DNA of 24,337 nucleotides from Ruminococcaceae bacterium UBA1730 (GCA_002315935.1 DCII01000066.1:1-24337), one strand, 5' to 3'; numbered from the stretch's first letter, positions 7,152-14,714 are shown. Numbers and translations: made by a program. The notes: generated from the sequence alone by a model not told the origin.

Positions 7152-7180
7152 TTGCCATTTCACAAATGGTATGATATTAT
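7152..7180 (+). promoter_or_regulatory. Promoter of the SPFH/zinc-ribbon gene with internal palindromes
   Basis: TTGCCA (7152-7157), 17 nt, and TATTAT (7175-7180) form the promoter. A palindrome CCATTT-CAC-AAATGG (7155-7169) overlaps the -35 box, and a wider repeat ATTTCAC (7157-7163)/GTGAAAT (7190-7196) brackets the -10 box. Both could be operator sites. Confidence 0.6.
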
Positions 7181-7229
7181 TATACTATAGTGAAATAATT
7201 CAAACAAAAATTCCGAAAGGAGAAGAAAT

Positions 7230-8558
7230 ATGGGACTTATAAAAGCAGGAATCGGTGCACTCAGCAGCACACTTGCTGACCAGTGGAAGGAATTTTTCTA
7301 TTGCGAAGCTCTTGACAAAGAAACAATTATGGTCAAGGGTCAGAAGCGTATTTCATCCCGTTCCTCAAACACCAAGGGCAGCGACAACATCATTTCAAAC
7401 GGTTCGGGCATTGCTGTTGCAGACGGTCAGTGCATGATTATCGTTGAACAGGGCAAAATTGTTGAGGTTTGTGCAGAACCCGGTGAATTCACTTATAATT
7501 CATCAACTGAACCCAGCATTTTCTCCGGCAATCTCGGTGATTCAATCAAAGCATCATTCTCAACTCTCGGCAAAAGGTTCACCTATGGCGGAGACACAGG
7601 CAAGGATCAGCGAGTTTATTATTTCAACACAAAAGAGCTTATTGACAATAAATTCGGAACTCAGAATCCCATTCCGTTCCGTGTTGTTGATAACAACATA
7701 GGTCTTGACACGGATCTCGGAATCCGTTGCAACGGTATTTATTCCTATCGCATTGCTGACCCGATTCTTTTCTACACCAATGTCTGTGCAAATGTTGCAG
7801 TCAGATATGACAGAAGCGAAATTGATAGTCAGCTCAAATCCGAATTCCTTTCCGCTCTTCAGCCCGCATTCTGCAAAATCGGCGATCTCGGCATCCGTTA
7901 CAGCTCACTTCCCGGTCATACCGAAGAAATCTGCAACGCAATGAACGAGGTTTTAAGCACAAAATGGCGTAAAACAAGAGGTATTGAAATCGTTTCAGTT
8001 GCACTCAATTCCGCAACTCTCAGCAAGGAAGACGAGGATACAATCAAGGAATTGCAGAAAAAAGCTGCTTTTTCCTCTTCAAAGCTCGGAGCAGGTGCAT
8101 ACATGGAAGCCGCAACCCAGTCAATGAAGGATGCCGCCAATAATTCAGGCGGTGCAATGCTCGGATTCATGGGCATGAACATGGCTCAGGGCTTTGCCGC
8201 CAACAATTCGGCAAATATCATGAGCGTCAATCAGCAGTATAATCAGCAACAGGCTCAATCAGCTCCTGCACCGGCTACGGCTCCTGCGGCAGTAGGCTGG
8301 AAATGTACCTGCGGAAATGTTGCATCCGGTAAATTCTGCACGGAATGCGGTGCAAAGAAGCCAGAAGCAGAAGGCTGGACCTGTGCTTGCGGAGCAGTAA
8401 ACAAAGGAAAATTCTGCCCCGAATGCGGTGCAAAGAAACCCGAAGGTGCTCCCCTTTATCGTTGCGATAAATGCGGATGGGAGCCTGAAGACCCACATCA
8501 TCCTCCGAAGTTCTGTCCCGAATGCGGAGATATTTTCGATGAAAACGACAGGAAGTAA
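7230..8558 (+). CDS. SPFH-domain (YdjI/virion-core-like) protein with three zinc ribbons
   Basis: The protein has 442 residues. About the first 300 resemble the SPFH-type domain of Bacillus YdjI-like proteins, with MIIVEQGKIVEVCAEPGEFTY near residues 70-90 and a helix-rich scaffold after. A Met/Ala/Asn/Gln-rich low-complexity linker follows (about 300-354). Three zinc ribbons end the protein: two of CxC...CxxC type (C359, C361, C370, C373; C385, C387, C396, C399) and one CxxC...CxxC (C412, C415, C429, C432). It has no signal peptide or obvious membrane helix, so it is probably a cytoplasmic, membrane-associated oligomer. YdjI relatives link to envelope-stress proteins; that role here is inference. 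It has GGAG 8 nt before ATG, its own promoter and a strong terminator. Confidence 0.85.
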   Translation: MGLIKAGIGALSSTLADQWKEFFYCEALDKETIMVKGQKRISSRSSNTKGSDNIISNGSGIAVADGQCMIIVEQGKIVEVCAEPGEFTYNSSTEPSIFSGNLGDSIKASFSTLGKRFTYGGDTGKDQRVYYFNTKELIDNKFGTQNPIPFRVVDNNIGLDTDLGIRCNGIYSYRIADPILFYTNVCANVAVRYDRSEIDSQLKSEFLSALQPAFCKIGDLGIRYSSLPGHTEEICNAMNEVLSTKWRKTRGIEIVSVALNSATLSKEDEDTIKELQKKAAFSSSKLGAGAYMEAATQSMKDAANNSGGAMLGFMGMNMAQGFAANNSANIMSVNQQYNQQQAQSAPAPATAPAAVGWKCTCGNVASGKFCTECGAKKPEAEGWTCACGAVNKGKFCPECGAKKPEGAPLYRCDKCGWEPEDPHHPPKFCPECGDIFDENDRK

Positions 8559-8587
8559 TTCTTTCTCAGAATAACCGGATTGATATT

Positions 8588-8622
8588 TTCACCCGTAACA
8601 GCAGGTTACGGGTGAATTTTTT
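8588..8622 (+). terminator. Terminator of the SPFH-domain gene
   Basis: A perfect 12-bp stem TTCACCCGTAAC/GTTACGGGTGAA with a 5-nt loop is followed by TTTTTTC. Confidence 0.9.
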
Positions 8623-8665
8623 CTTGATTTTTCCTTAATGTTAATAATTTATTTATAAATGGGTA

Positions 8666-8694
8666 TTCCATTTTGTTCTTTTCTGTGTTATAAT
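8666..8694 (+). promoter_or_regulatory. Extended -10 promoter of the secreted-protein gene
   Basis: TGTTATAAT (8686-8694) is an extended -10. TTCCAT (8666-8671), 17 nt upstream, is a weak -35. The predicted mRNA carries a small hairpin CCCGA-ACTA-TCGGG (8706-8719) at its 5' end, before the GGAGG site. Confidence 0.6.
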
Positions 8695-8744
8695 ACTCGC
8701 AACAGCCCGAACTATCGGGAAGTAATAAAACGGAGGAAAAAAAT

Positions 8745-10088
8745 ATGACAAAGTTCACAACAGCTTCAAAGAAAGCTATGTCGCTTCTCCTTGCCATGCT
8801 TCTTACATTCTCATGTATGGCAGTTGCGGCAAGCGCAGCAGCACCGGAATTCACCAAGTATGTTCTCAACGCAACCAACTGCACTCTTGATGTAAAGAAA
8901 AAGCAGATAGAGGTCAAGAAAGCAGTAATCAACATCAACAATGTTGATTACACAATCACCTTCAAGATTGAAAATGAATCAGTGGATCGTATGGTTAACG
9001 ATGAAACCAAGAACACCATCTTCTACAATCTTGTAGAAGGCAAGTCTTACACGGTTAAGGGAACAATCGTCTACGATACCGAGACCTATTCTGCAACTAA
9101 TGAGTTCACAATCAAGCTCAAGAATGGTCAGAATGCTCCCACAGCCCCTGTTCCTTCCAAGATTAAGGCAACATCAATTGAAGTTAACGCAACAACAGGC
9201 ATCGAATATGCAATTCTTCCCGTTTCAAGCTCTGACGAACCCGTTTACAGCGATTCCGCAATCTTCAAAAATCTTAATCCTCAGACACAGTATTGCATCT
9301 ACGCAAGATACAAAGAAACCGAAACAGCTTACGCAAGTCCTGCCGCAAAAGCTTTCCCTACAACCCTTGCGGCAAGCGATCAGACTCCTCCTGCAACACC
9401 TGTTCTTATTGATAAAACAGACAGATCAATCACAGTTGCGGCAGTTGCAGGTCAGATTTATTCAAAAGACGGCGGCGTAAACTGGCAGACAAGCAATGTG
9501 TTCAAGGATCTCACACCTAACACAGACTACATGATAGTTACAAGAAAAACATATACCTCAGGCGAGGAAGAAACTCCCATCAGTGACGGGCTTCCCGTTC
9601 ACACAAACGAGAGAGCGTGCTATGCCGCATCGATTAACAAGTGCTATTTAAATCTCAATAGTTCAGATCCTCTCTATAATGGTACTGAATTCTCATTCTA
9701 TTTCACCTGCGATAATCCCGGAACAACAGAGCTTACTTACGGTGACACAAGATTTGTCCCCGCAACCTTCTCAACAAACCAGGGTGAAGGCGAATATTCA
9801 TGCAGCGTTAAGACTTCATTCACTCCGACTGCAACCGGTGATCTTGTTTTCACGGTTAAATTCAATCAGCAGAAGTATACAGGAAGCGATTGGGTAACCA
9901 TCGGAACAGCAACCCAGACCTACACCTTTGAGGTTCATGCAAGCTCATACAGAATCGTTGTTCTCGGTCAGAAGCTTCTCAGCTTCCTTCTCAATGATAT
10001 TCCTCAGGGAATCGTAAAAATTCTTCAGTTCGGTTTCCTCAAAAAAATCATTGATATGCTTAACAATCTCGGCAAAACAAGCGTATAA
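8745..10088 (+). CDS. Secreted protein with fibronectin-III-like repeats
   Basis: The protein has 447 residues with a Sec signal peptide (basic start, hydrophobic 11-29, AxA cleavage near 31). A beta domain lies at about 34-128. Two imperfect repeats follow at about 131-208 and 215-290, each with a PVxxKI/DK start, an IEYAI or GQIYSKDG turn, an F-K-(N/D)-L-(N/T)-P-x-T block and a Tyr-rich strand typical of fibronectin-III-like modules. A further beta domain covers about 291-395. The end is an amphipathic, hydrophobic segment (about 398-440: LLSFLL, IVKILQFGFLKKIIDML). No LPxTG motif or catalytic motif is seen. It is probably exported and envelope-associated through its C terminus, by inference; the partner is unknown. 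GGAGG precedes the start, and the gene is monocistronic. Confidence 0.85.
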   Translation: MTKFTTASKKAMSLLLAMLLTFSCMAVAASAAAPEFTKYVLNATNCTLDVKKKQIEVKKAVININNVDYTITFKIENESVDRMVNDETKNTIFYNLVEGKSYTVKGTIVYDTETYSATNEFTIKLKNGQNAPTAPVPSKIKATSIEVNATTGIEYAILPVSSSDEPVYSDSAIFKNLNPQTQYCIYARYKETETAYASPAAKAFPTTLAASDQTPPATPVLIDKTDRSITVAAVAGQIYSKDGGVNWQTSNVFKDLTPNTDYMIVTRKTYTSGEEETPISDGLPVHTNERACYAASINKCYLNLNSSDPLYNGTEFSFYFTCDNPGTTELTYGDTRFVPATFSTNQGEGEYSCSVKTSFTPTATGDLVFTVKFNQQKYTGSDWVTIGTATQTYTFEVHASSYRIVVLGQKLLSFLLNDIPQGIVKILQFGFLKKIIDMLNNLGKTSV

Positions 10089-10095
10089 CAAAATT

Positions 10096-10125
10096 GCTCC
10101 CGTCCAACTCGGATGGGAGCTTTTT
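10096..10125 (+). terminator. Terminator of the secreted-protein gene
   Basis: The stem GCTCCCGTCC/GGATGGGAGC (one G-T pair) with loop AACTC is followed by TTTTT. The tail is then repeated twice (see the tandem repeat at 10115-10152). Confidence 0.88.
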
Positions 10126-10152
10126 CTGAGAGCTTTTATGAGAGCTTTTTAT
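10115..10152 (+). repeat. Three tandem copies of a G(G/A)GAGCTTTT(T)-type terminator tail
   Basis: GGGAGCTTTTTCT (10115-10127), GAGAGCTTTTAT (10128-10139) and GAGAGCTTTTTAT (10140-10152) are adjacent near-identical 12-13-nt units. They probably arose by slippage of the right arm plus T-tract of the terminator. Confidence 0.7.
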
Positions 10153-10163
10153 TAAATAAACTA

Positions 10164-10192
10164 TTGAATATTACATAAGATTATGTTACAAT
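10164..10192 (+). promoter_or_regulatory. Promoter of the alcohol dehydrogenase gene with spacer palindrome
   Basis: TTGAAT (10164-10169), 17 nt, and TACAAT (10187-10192) form the promoter. The spacer contains the 14-bp perfect palindrome ACATAAGATTATGT apart from its 2-nt centre (10173-10186), a good position for a repressor site. Confidence 0.65.
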
Positions 10193-10232
10193 TATGGAGC
10201 AAATAAAGCAAACATGAAATGAGGTATTCAAA

Positions 10233-11444
10233 ATGGCTGCATCAACTTTATATAAAATGTATTGCAGAGCTTATCAGGGAGTTTTCCGTGTTGCGGTTAA
10301 TTTTCTTGATTGGACAGAGCCTCAGCTCGTCAAGGGTGAAGGCAGTGTTAAAAAGCTCCCCGAAATTGTCAAGGCAAACGGTCACAACAGCGTTCTCGTT
10401 GTAACAGATAAGGGCCTTATGGGTCTTCATCTTCTTGACGGCCTTCTTGAGGGACTTGACAAAGCAGGAATCAACTATGTTGTTTATGACGGCACTCAGC
10501 CCAATCCCACAATAGATAATATCGAGGAAGCAAGAAGCCTTTATATGAGTCACTGCTGTTCGGCAGTTATCGCTTTCGGCGGCGGTTCTCCCATGGACTG
10601 TGCAAAGGCGGCGGCTGCAAGAATTGCGAAGCCCAATAAAACAGTTCAGCAGATGAGAGGTTCTCTCAAGATTATGAAGAAGCTTCCAACTCTTTATGCT
10701 GTTCCCACAACTGCCGGCACAGGCTCCGAAACAACTATTGCCGCTGTTGTTTCAGACCCCAAGACCCACGAAAAATATGCTCTTCAGGATCCGGTTCTCC
10801 GTCCCAAATATGCGGTTCTTGACCCTGAGCTTACAGTCGGCCTTCCTCCCCACATAACCTCAACAACGGGCATGGATGCTCTTACTCATGCAGTTGAAGC
10901 TTATATCGGTCACAGCAACACAAAAGGCACTATTGAAGCGGCTGAAAAAGCAACGAAGCTTATCTTCGATAACATCTTCACCGCTTACAGTGACGGCAAA
11001 AACCTCACCGCAAGAGAGAATATGCTTGAAGCATCTTATCTTGCAGGTATTGCGTTCACCAGAGCATATGTTGGCTATGTTCATGCAATCGCACATAACC
11101 TCGGCGGTATGTACGGAACTCCTCATGGCCTTGCAAATGCTGTTATCCTTCCCTATGTTCTTGAATATTTCGGCGAAACGGCGGCGGAAGCTCTTGCAAA
11201 GCTTGCCGACATCGCAGGCCTTGAAACTGCCGGAATGAATGCTTCGCAGAAGGCAGAGCTTTTCATTTCCAACATCAAGGAATTCAACAGGATGATGAAT
11301 ATTCCCGAGCATCTTAAGATTCTCGAAAAAGATATTCCGACCATCGCAAACAGAGCACTCAGAGAAGGCAACCCCCTCTATCCCGTTCCCAAGATTATGG
11401 ATTATGACGATTGTGTTTCCATTATCAAGAGAATAGCAGAATAA
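10233..11444 (+). CDS. Iron-containing alcohol dehydrogenase
   Basis: This 403-residue protein is a group III (iron-dependent) NAD(P)H alcohol dehydrogenase, interconverting aldehydes or ketones and alcohols in the cytoplasm. It shows the cofactor motif GGGSPMD (116-122), TTAGTGSE (159-166), and the metal ligands D215 and H219 (GMDALTHA), H284 (with conserved H288, HAIAHNLGG) and H298 (TPHG). The order and spacing match family members such as FucO. A 30-residue N-terminal extension (YRAYQ-like helix) resembles the longer clostridial butanol-dehydrogenase-like forms. Substrate cannot be set from sequence. The start follows a modest GAGG site. It is ended by a terminator; the FAD oxidoreductase gene follows 53 nt later. 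Confidence 0.93.
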   Translation: MAASTLYKMYCRAYQGVFRVAVNFLDWTEPQLVKGEGSVKKLPEIVKANGHNSVLVVTDKGLMGLHLLDGLLEGLDKAGINYVVYDGTQPNPTIDNIEEARSLYMSHCCSAVIAFGGGSPMDCAKAAAARIAKPNKTVQQMRGSLKIMKKLPTLYAVPTTAGTGSETTIAAVVSDPKTHEKYALQDPVLRPKYAVLDPELTVGLPPHITSTTGMDALTHAVEAYIGHSNTKGTIEAAEKATKLIFDNIFTAYSDGKNLTARENMLEASYLAGIAFTRAYVGYVHAIAHNLGGMYGTPHGLANAVILPYVLEYFGETAAEALAKLADIAGLETAGMNASQKAELFISNIKEFNRMMNIPEHLKILEKDIPTIANRALREGNPLYPVPKIMDYDDCVSIIKRIAE

Positions 11445-11448
11445 CAAC

Positions 11449-11478
11449 AAGACCCGCCGAGAAAAAGGCGGGTCTTTC
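11449..11478 (+). terminator. Terminator of the alcohol dehydrogenase gene
   Basis: The stem AAGACCCGCC/GGCGGGTCTT with an 8-nt A-rich loop ends in TTTC. The next gene starts 20 nt later and no separate promoter is visible, so partial read-through is likely. Confidence 0.8.
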
Positions 11479-11497
11479 TATGTAAAGGAAGATTCAT

Positions 11498-12895
11498 ATG
11501 AAATATAATACTGTCATTATCGGTGCCGGTCCGGCAGGAATTTTCACTGCCCTTGAAATGATAAAAAAAGGCAGTAAGCAGAAAATTTTAATAGTTGAAA
11601 AGGGCAAAGCAATTGAAAACAGAAGCTGTCCAAAATCCGAAACAGGCAAATGCATGAACTGCAAGCCCTATTGTCATATCACAACGGGCTTCTCCGGTGC
11701 AGGTGCATTCTCTGACGGAAAGCTTTCTCTGAGCTATGAAGTTGGCGGAGACCTTCCGTCTCTTATCGGAGAAAACATTGCACAGGATACGATAGATTAT
11801 ACCGATAAAATCTATCTCGAATTCGGTGCAGATGAAAAAATAGAAGGCATCAGCAACTATGAAGCGGTCAAGGAAATCCGAAAAAGAGCAATTCAGACCG
11901 GTCTGAAGCTTGTTGACTGTCCAATCAGACACCTCGGCACGGAAAAAGCGAGAGACCTTTATTATGCAATTGAGCAAAATCTTCTTCAAAACGGCGTAGA
12001 TATGATGTTCGGCTATGAATGCCTTGACATAATCATGGAAGGAAGCATCTGCAAAGGAGTCTGCATTTCAAACGGAAAAGAAAATCTTGAAATTCTTGCG
12101 GAGCATACCGTTATTGCCGCTGGAAGACGAGGAGCAGACTGGCTCGAAGAAAAATGTGCACAGCATAATATTGCCCATCAACCGGGCACGGTTGACATCG
12201 GCGTTCGTGTTGAGGTCAGAAACGAAATTATGGAGACTGTCAATGATGTGCTTTATGAATCAAAGCTTATCGGCTATCCCCTGCCCTTCAAAAACAAGGT
12301 CCGTACCTTCTGCCAGAATCCGGGAGGATTCGTAAGCCAGGAAAACTATGATAATGACCTTGCAGTTGTCAACGGTCATTCATATAAAGACCTCAAGTCC
12401 GACAACACCAATCTTGCAATTCTTTGCTCACATAATTTCAATCAACCGTTCAACCAGCCTATCACCTACGCTCAGAAGGTCGGAGAGCTGACTAATATGC
12501 TCGGAGCAGGTCATATAATTGTTCAGCGTTACGGAGATATTCTTGACGGAAAACGGACATGGCAGAAGGAGCTTATGCAGTCCAATGTGAAGCCAACCCT
12601 TGTTGATGCCGTTGCAGGCGACATAACCGCCGCCATGCCTTACCGTTCAATGGTCAATATTATCAACTTTATTCAGGCAGTTGACCATGTTGTTCCCGGT
12701 TTTGCTTCAAGAGAAACACTTCTCTATTCTCCCGAATTGAAGTTTTACAGCAACCGAATAAAAATGGATAAGGATTTTAACACAAATGTCAAAGGTCTTC
12801 ATTGTCTCGGCGATTCAAGCGGCTGGACAAGAGGTCTTATGATGGCTTCGGTCATGGGAGTTCTCATGGGCAGAAAGCTTGCCGAAATTCAATAA
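11498..12895 (+). CDS. NAD(P)/FAD-dependent oxidoreductase (COG2509-type)
   Basis: This 465-residue flavoprotein has an N-terminal dinucleotide fold GxGPAG (G9-G14), the ribose-binding acid E34 and a C-terminal FAD motif (LGDSSGWTRGLMMASVMG). It resembles the COG2509 'uncharacterised FAD-dependent dehydrogenase' family, whose reaction is not known. Family-typical features are the Cys cluster C44-x7-C52-x2-C55-x3-C59, just before GFSGAGAFSDGK, and the GRRGADWL block. The cysteines may bind a metal or an Fe-S cluster, which is inference. AAGGAAG precedes the ATG. No own promoter is seen, so it is probably expressed by read-through from the alcohol dehydrogenase gene; both are redox enzymes. Confidence 0.9.
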   Translation: MKYNTVIIGAGPAGIFTALEMIKKGSKQKILIVEKGKAIENRSCPKSETGKCMNCKPYCHITTGFSGAGAFSDGKLSLSYEVGGDLPSLIGENIAQDTIDYTDKIYLEFGADEKIEGISNYEAVKEIRKRAIQTGLKLVDCPIRHLGTEKARDLYYAIEQNLLQNGVDMMFGYECLDIIMEGSICKGVCISNGKENLEILAEHTVIAAGRRGADWLEEKCAQHNIAHQPGTVDIGVRVEVRNEIMETVNDVLYESKLIGYPLPFKNKVRTFCQNPGGFVSQENYDNDLAVVNGHSYKDLKSDNTNLAILCSHNFNQPFNQPITYAQKVGELTNMLGAGHIIVQRYGDILDGKRTWQKELMQSNVKPTLVDAVAGDITAAMPYRSMVNIINFIQAVDHVVPGFASRETLLYSPELKFYSNRIKMDKDFNTNVKGLHCLGDSSGWTRGLMMASVMGVLMGRKLAEIQ

Positions 12896-12902
12896 ACAAA
12901 GA

Positions 12903-12942
12903 CCAAAGACTGCACTCGTAAAAAAGAATGCAGTCTTTTTGC
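12903..12942 (+). terminator. Terminator between the FAD oxidoreductase and lipid-kinase genes
   Basis: The stem AAAGACTGCA (12905-12914)/TGCAGTCTTT (12929-12938) with a 14-nt loop ends in T5 on the plus strand. The convergent minus-strand gene may use the same hairpin, but with a poorer T tract. Confidence 0.82.
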
Positions 12943-12963
12943 TTATTTACAACAATAAGGTTC

Positions 12964-13902
12964 TTATTCTGTTTTATCAACAAACATCAGATTTTTAGGC
13001 GAGAAAATATTGACAGCTCCGGGAAGAACAGAAAAGCTGACTGTTGTCGGTTCGCCGCCGAATTCGCCGTCAAGAGTCCATGCGTGAGGTTCATCAAAGG
13101 TGAATTTGGCCTGTGAGGTGCTTAAAAACATCAGTTCCTTGCCGTCATAATCCTTGCGAATCATCTTTCCGAGCATTCTGAATGAATCAAGCGGACTTCT
13201 CATGTGCCTTACGAGAAGCACCTCAAATTTTCCGTCATTAAGCTTGACCGCATTTTTGTCAAACTTGAAAAGACCTGCTACGGAGGTTGAGTTTGACACC
13301 GATGCAAAATAGAAAATTTCATCAAGCACTCCGCCGTCATATTCAATCTTGATGTGAATGGGTTTTATTTCTTTGAGAGTAGGGATAATCTTGAGCACGA
13401 AGCCGTTAATCATATATGCGGCATGACCAAGCTTGTTTTTCATCTTCTGCGAGGTGCTGTACGAAAGTCTTGTGCCGGGTCCGAAGGAAGCAACATATGT
13501 AAAGAACCTGCCGTTATGACAGCCAATATCATAACTGTTTGTTTCGCCCGAAATAATAATTTTAACCGCATCCTCAAGCTTTGTCGGAATGCCGATTGTT
13601 GAAGCAAGGTCATTGGTTGAACCTGTGGGAATATAGCCTATTGGTTTATGGCTTTGAAGACGAAGAACACCGTTGACAGTCTCATTGAATGTTCCGTCTC
13701 CGCCGCAACAAATAACAAAATCATGGTCCGCAAGGCTTCTTTCAACAATATTTGTTGCATCGCCCTGACAGGTAGTCTTTTCAACTGTAAATTCAAAATC
13801 ATCGGCTGGAAAAAGTGAAATAATTTCCTCTGCCGTTTTTCTCGTTTTATCTCTTCCTGCACATGGATTAATTATAAACAAAACTTTCTTTTTTTCTGAC
13901 AT
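12964..13902 (-). CDS. Diacylglycerol-kinase-family lipid kinase (DagK/YegS type)
   Basis: This 312-residue protein belongs to the DAGK-catalytic family, which phosphorylates diacylglycerol or related lipids at the inner membrane face. In Gram-positive bacteria DgkB recycles diacylglycerol released during lipoteichoic acid synthesis. Visible motifs are the N-terminal INP (11-13), the nucleotide-binding GGDGTFNE (67-74) and PTGSTNDLA (92-100). The C-terminal half shows the double beta-sandwich pattern ending in a WTLDGE segment, as in YegS/DgkB. The start is preceded by GAGG. It lies 62 nt behind the AbrB-like gene on the same strand, with no strong terminator between, so the two may share a transcript. 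The exact lipid substrate is not determined. Confidence 0.92.
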   Translation of the reverse strand: MSEKKKVLFIINPCAGRDKTRKTAEEIISLFPADDFEFTVEKTTCQGDATNIVERSLADHDFVICCGGDGTFNETVNGVLRLQSHKPIGYIPTGSTNDLASTIGIPTKLEDAVKIIISGETNSYDIGCHNGRFFTYVASFGPGTRLSYSTSQKMKNKLGHAAYMINGFVLKIIPTLKEIKPIHIKIEYDGGVLDEIFYFASVSNSTSVAGLFKFDKNAVKLNDGKFEVLLVRHMRSPLDSFRMLGKMIRKDYDGKELMFLSTSQAKFTFDEPHAWTLDGEFGGEPTTVSFSVLPGAVNIFSPKNLMFVDKTE

Positions 13903-13964
13903 GACAATTGCCTCTGTTTCATTTTGCTGATATTAAAACTTTATATTTCATTTTATGCAGAAAA

Positions 13965-14210
13965 TTATTCTGCATTCTTTATCTTTTCAAAACAAGTTTT
14001 GCAGATGTACTTGCCTTCAAAAAGAACAAGCTCATCCTCCGAGGAACAAAAAATGCAGTTAGGCGTTGCCTTCTTCATTACAATCTGCTTTCCATCGCAA
14101 AACATTTCAACGGTACTGCCCTTTGAAACGATTCCAAGCTCTTTTCTGTATTGCATCGGAACAACTATTCTGCCAACTGAGTCAATTTCACGGATATATC
14201 CGGCAAACAT
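13965..14210 (-). CDS. AbrB/SpoVT-family transcription regulator with zinc-binding tail
   Basis: This 81-residue protein has an N-terminal swapped-hairpin AbrB DNA-binding domain (FAGYIREIDSVGRIVVPMQYR, about residues 2-22, then GSTVEMFCDGKQIVMKK). The C-terminal tail has CIFC...CKTC, a short zinc-binding knuckle seen in many clostridial AbrB relatives. Such proteins bind DNA as dimers or tetramers and act as transition-state regulators; its targets are unknown. The start at 14210 is chosen because the domain begins there. The GAGG is about 12 nt upstream, slightly far; an in-frame ATG at 14222 is the alternative. A promoter with a palindrome over its -10 box suggests autoregulation. Confidence 0.88.
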   Translation of the reverse strand: MFAGYIREIDSVGRIVVPMQYRKELGIVSKGSTVEMFCDGKQIVMKKATPNCIFCSSEDELVLFEGKYICKTCFEKIKNAE

Positions 14211-14236
14211 TATAAACACCATCCTCGTGTCTTTTT

Positions 14237-14273
14237 GTGTTACTAAAATAACACAATTATCAGAATTTGTCAA
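14237..14273 (-). promoter_or_regulatory. Promoter and palindromic operator of the AbrB-like gene
   Basis: On the minus strand TTGACA (14268-14273), 17 nt, and TATTTT (14245-14250) form the promoter. GTGTTA (14237-14242) and TAACAC (14249-14254), separated by 6 nt, form a perfect inverted repeat covering the -10 box. Confidence 0.7.
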
Positions 14274-14285
14274 GATGTGTGATAA

Positions 14286-14318
14286 TAAAAAAACGGTGTG
14301 ACCCGAAAAGCCACACCG
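14286..14318 (-). terminator. Terminator after rplL
   Basis: On the minus strand the stem CGGTGTG/CACACCG with an 11-nt loop is followed by T7. This ends the rplJ-rplL transcript; no rpoB follows. Confidence 0.88.
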
Positions 14319-14336
14319 AATTCTGATAAATCAAAC

Positions 14337-14714
14337 TTATTTAAGTTCAACCTTTGCGCCAACTTCTTCAAGCTTTGCCTTTGCAGCTTCAGCATCTTCC
14401 TTGGAAATTGCTTCCTTAAGAGCCTTGGGAGCACCGTCAACAAGAGCCTTTGCTTCTGCAAGACCGAGACCTGTGATCTCACGAACAACCTTGATAACCT
14501 TAATCTTTTCTGCGCCAACTTCAGCGAGAATAACATCAAATTCGGTCTTCTCTTCAGCAGCAGCAGCACCTGCTTCTGCGGGAGCAGCAACTGCAACTGC
14601 AGCAGCGGCTGATACGCCGAATTCTTCTTCAACTGCGTGAACGAGCTCTGAAAGCTCAAGAACTGTAAGAACTTTGATTTCTTCGATTATAGCATTAATC
14701 TTTTCTGATGCCAT
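14337..14714 (-). CDS. rplL: 50S ribosomal protein L7/L12
   Basis: This 125-residue protein is the L7/L12 stalk protein, which recruits and stimulates translation GTPases on the 50S subunit. The N-terminal dimerisation domain is followed by an Ala/Gly-rich hinge (about 36-55). The highly conserved C-terminal domain starts with KTEFDVILAEVGAEKIKVIK and contains REITGLGLAEAKALVDGAP and a K-rich end. Length is standard. The start is at MASEK because GGAGG lies 6-8 nt before it; an ATG five codons further upstream overlaps that site and is not used. It lies 42 nt after rplJ and is the last gene of the operon. Confidence 0.98.
   Translation of the reverse strand: MASEKINAIIEEIKVLTVLELSELVHAVEEEFGVSAAAAVAVAAPAEAGAAAAEEKTEFDVILAEVGAEKIKVIKVVREITGLGLAEAKALVDGAPKALKEAISKEDAEAAKAKLEEVGAKVELK

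Noticed and set aside
10860..11450. 196-codon minus-strand frame opposite the alcohol dehydrogenase gene
   Set aside because: It is antisense to a clear enzyme gene, Cys/Ile-rich and without recognisable domains or start signals.
13956..13974. TGCAGAA/TTCTGCA hairpin over the AbrB-like stop codon as a terminator
   Set aside because: It is short and has no T tract, so read-through into the lipid-kinase gene is more likely.
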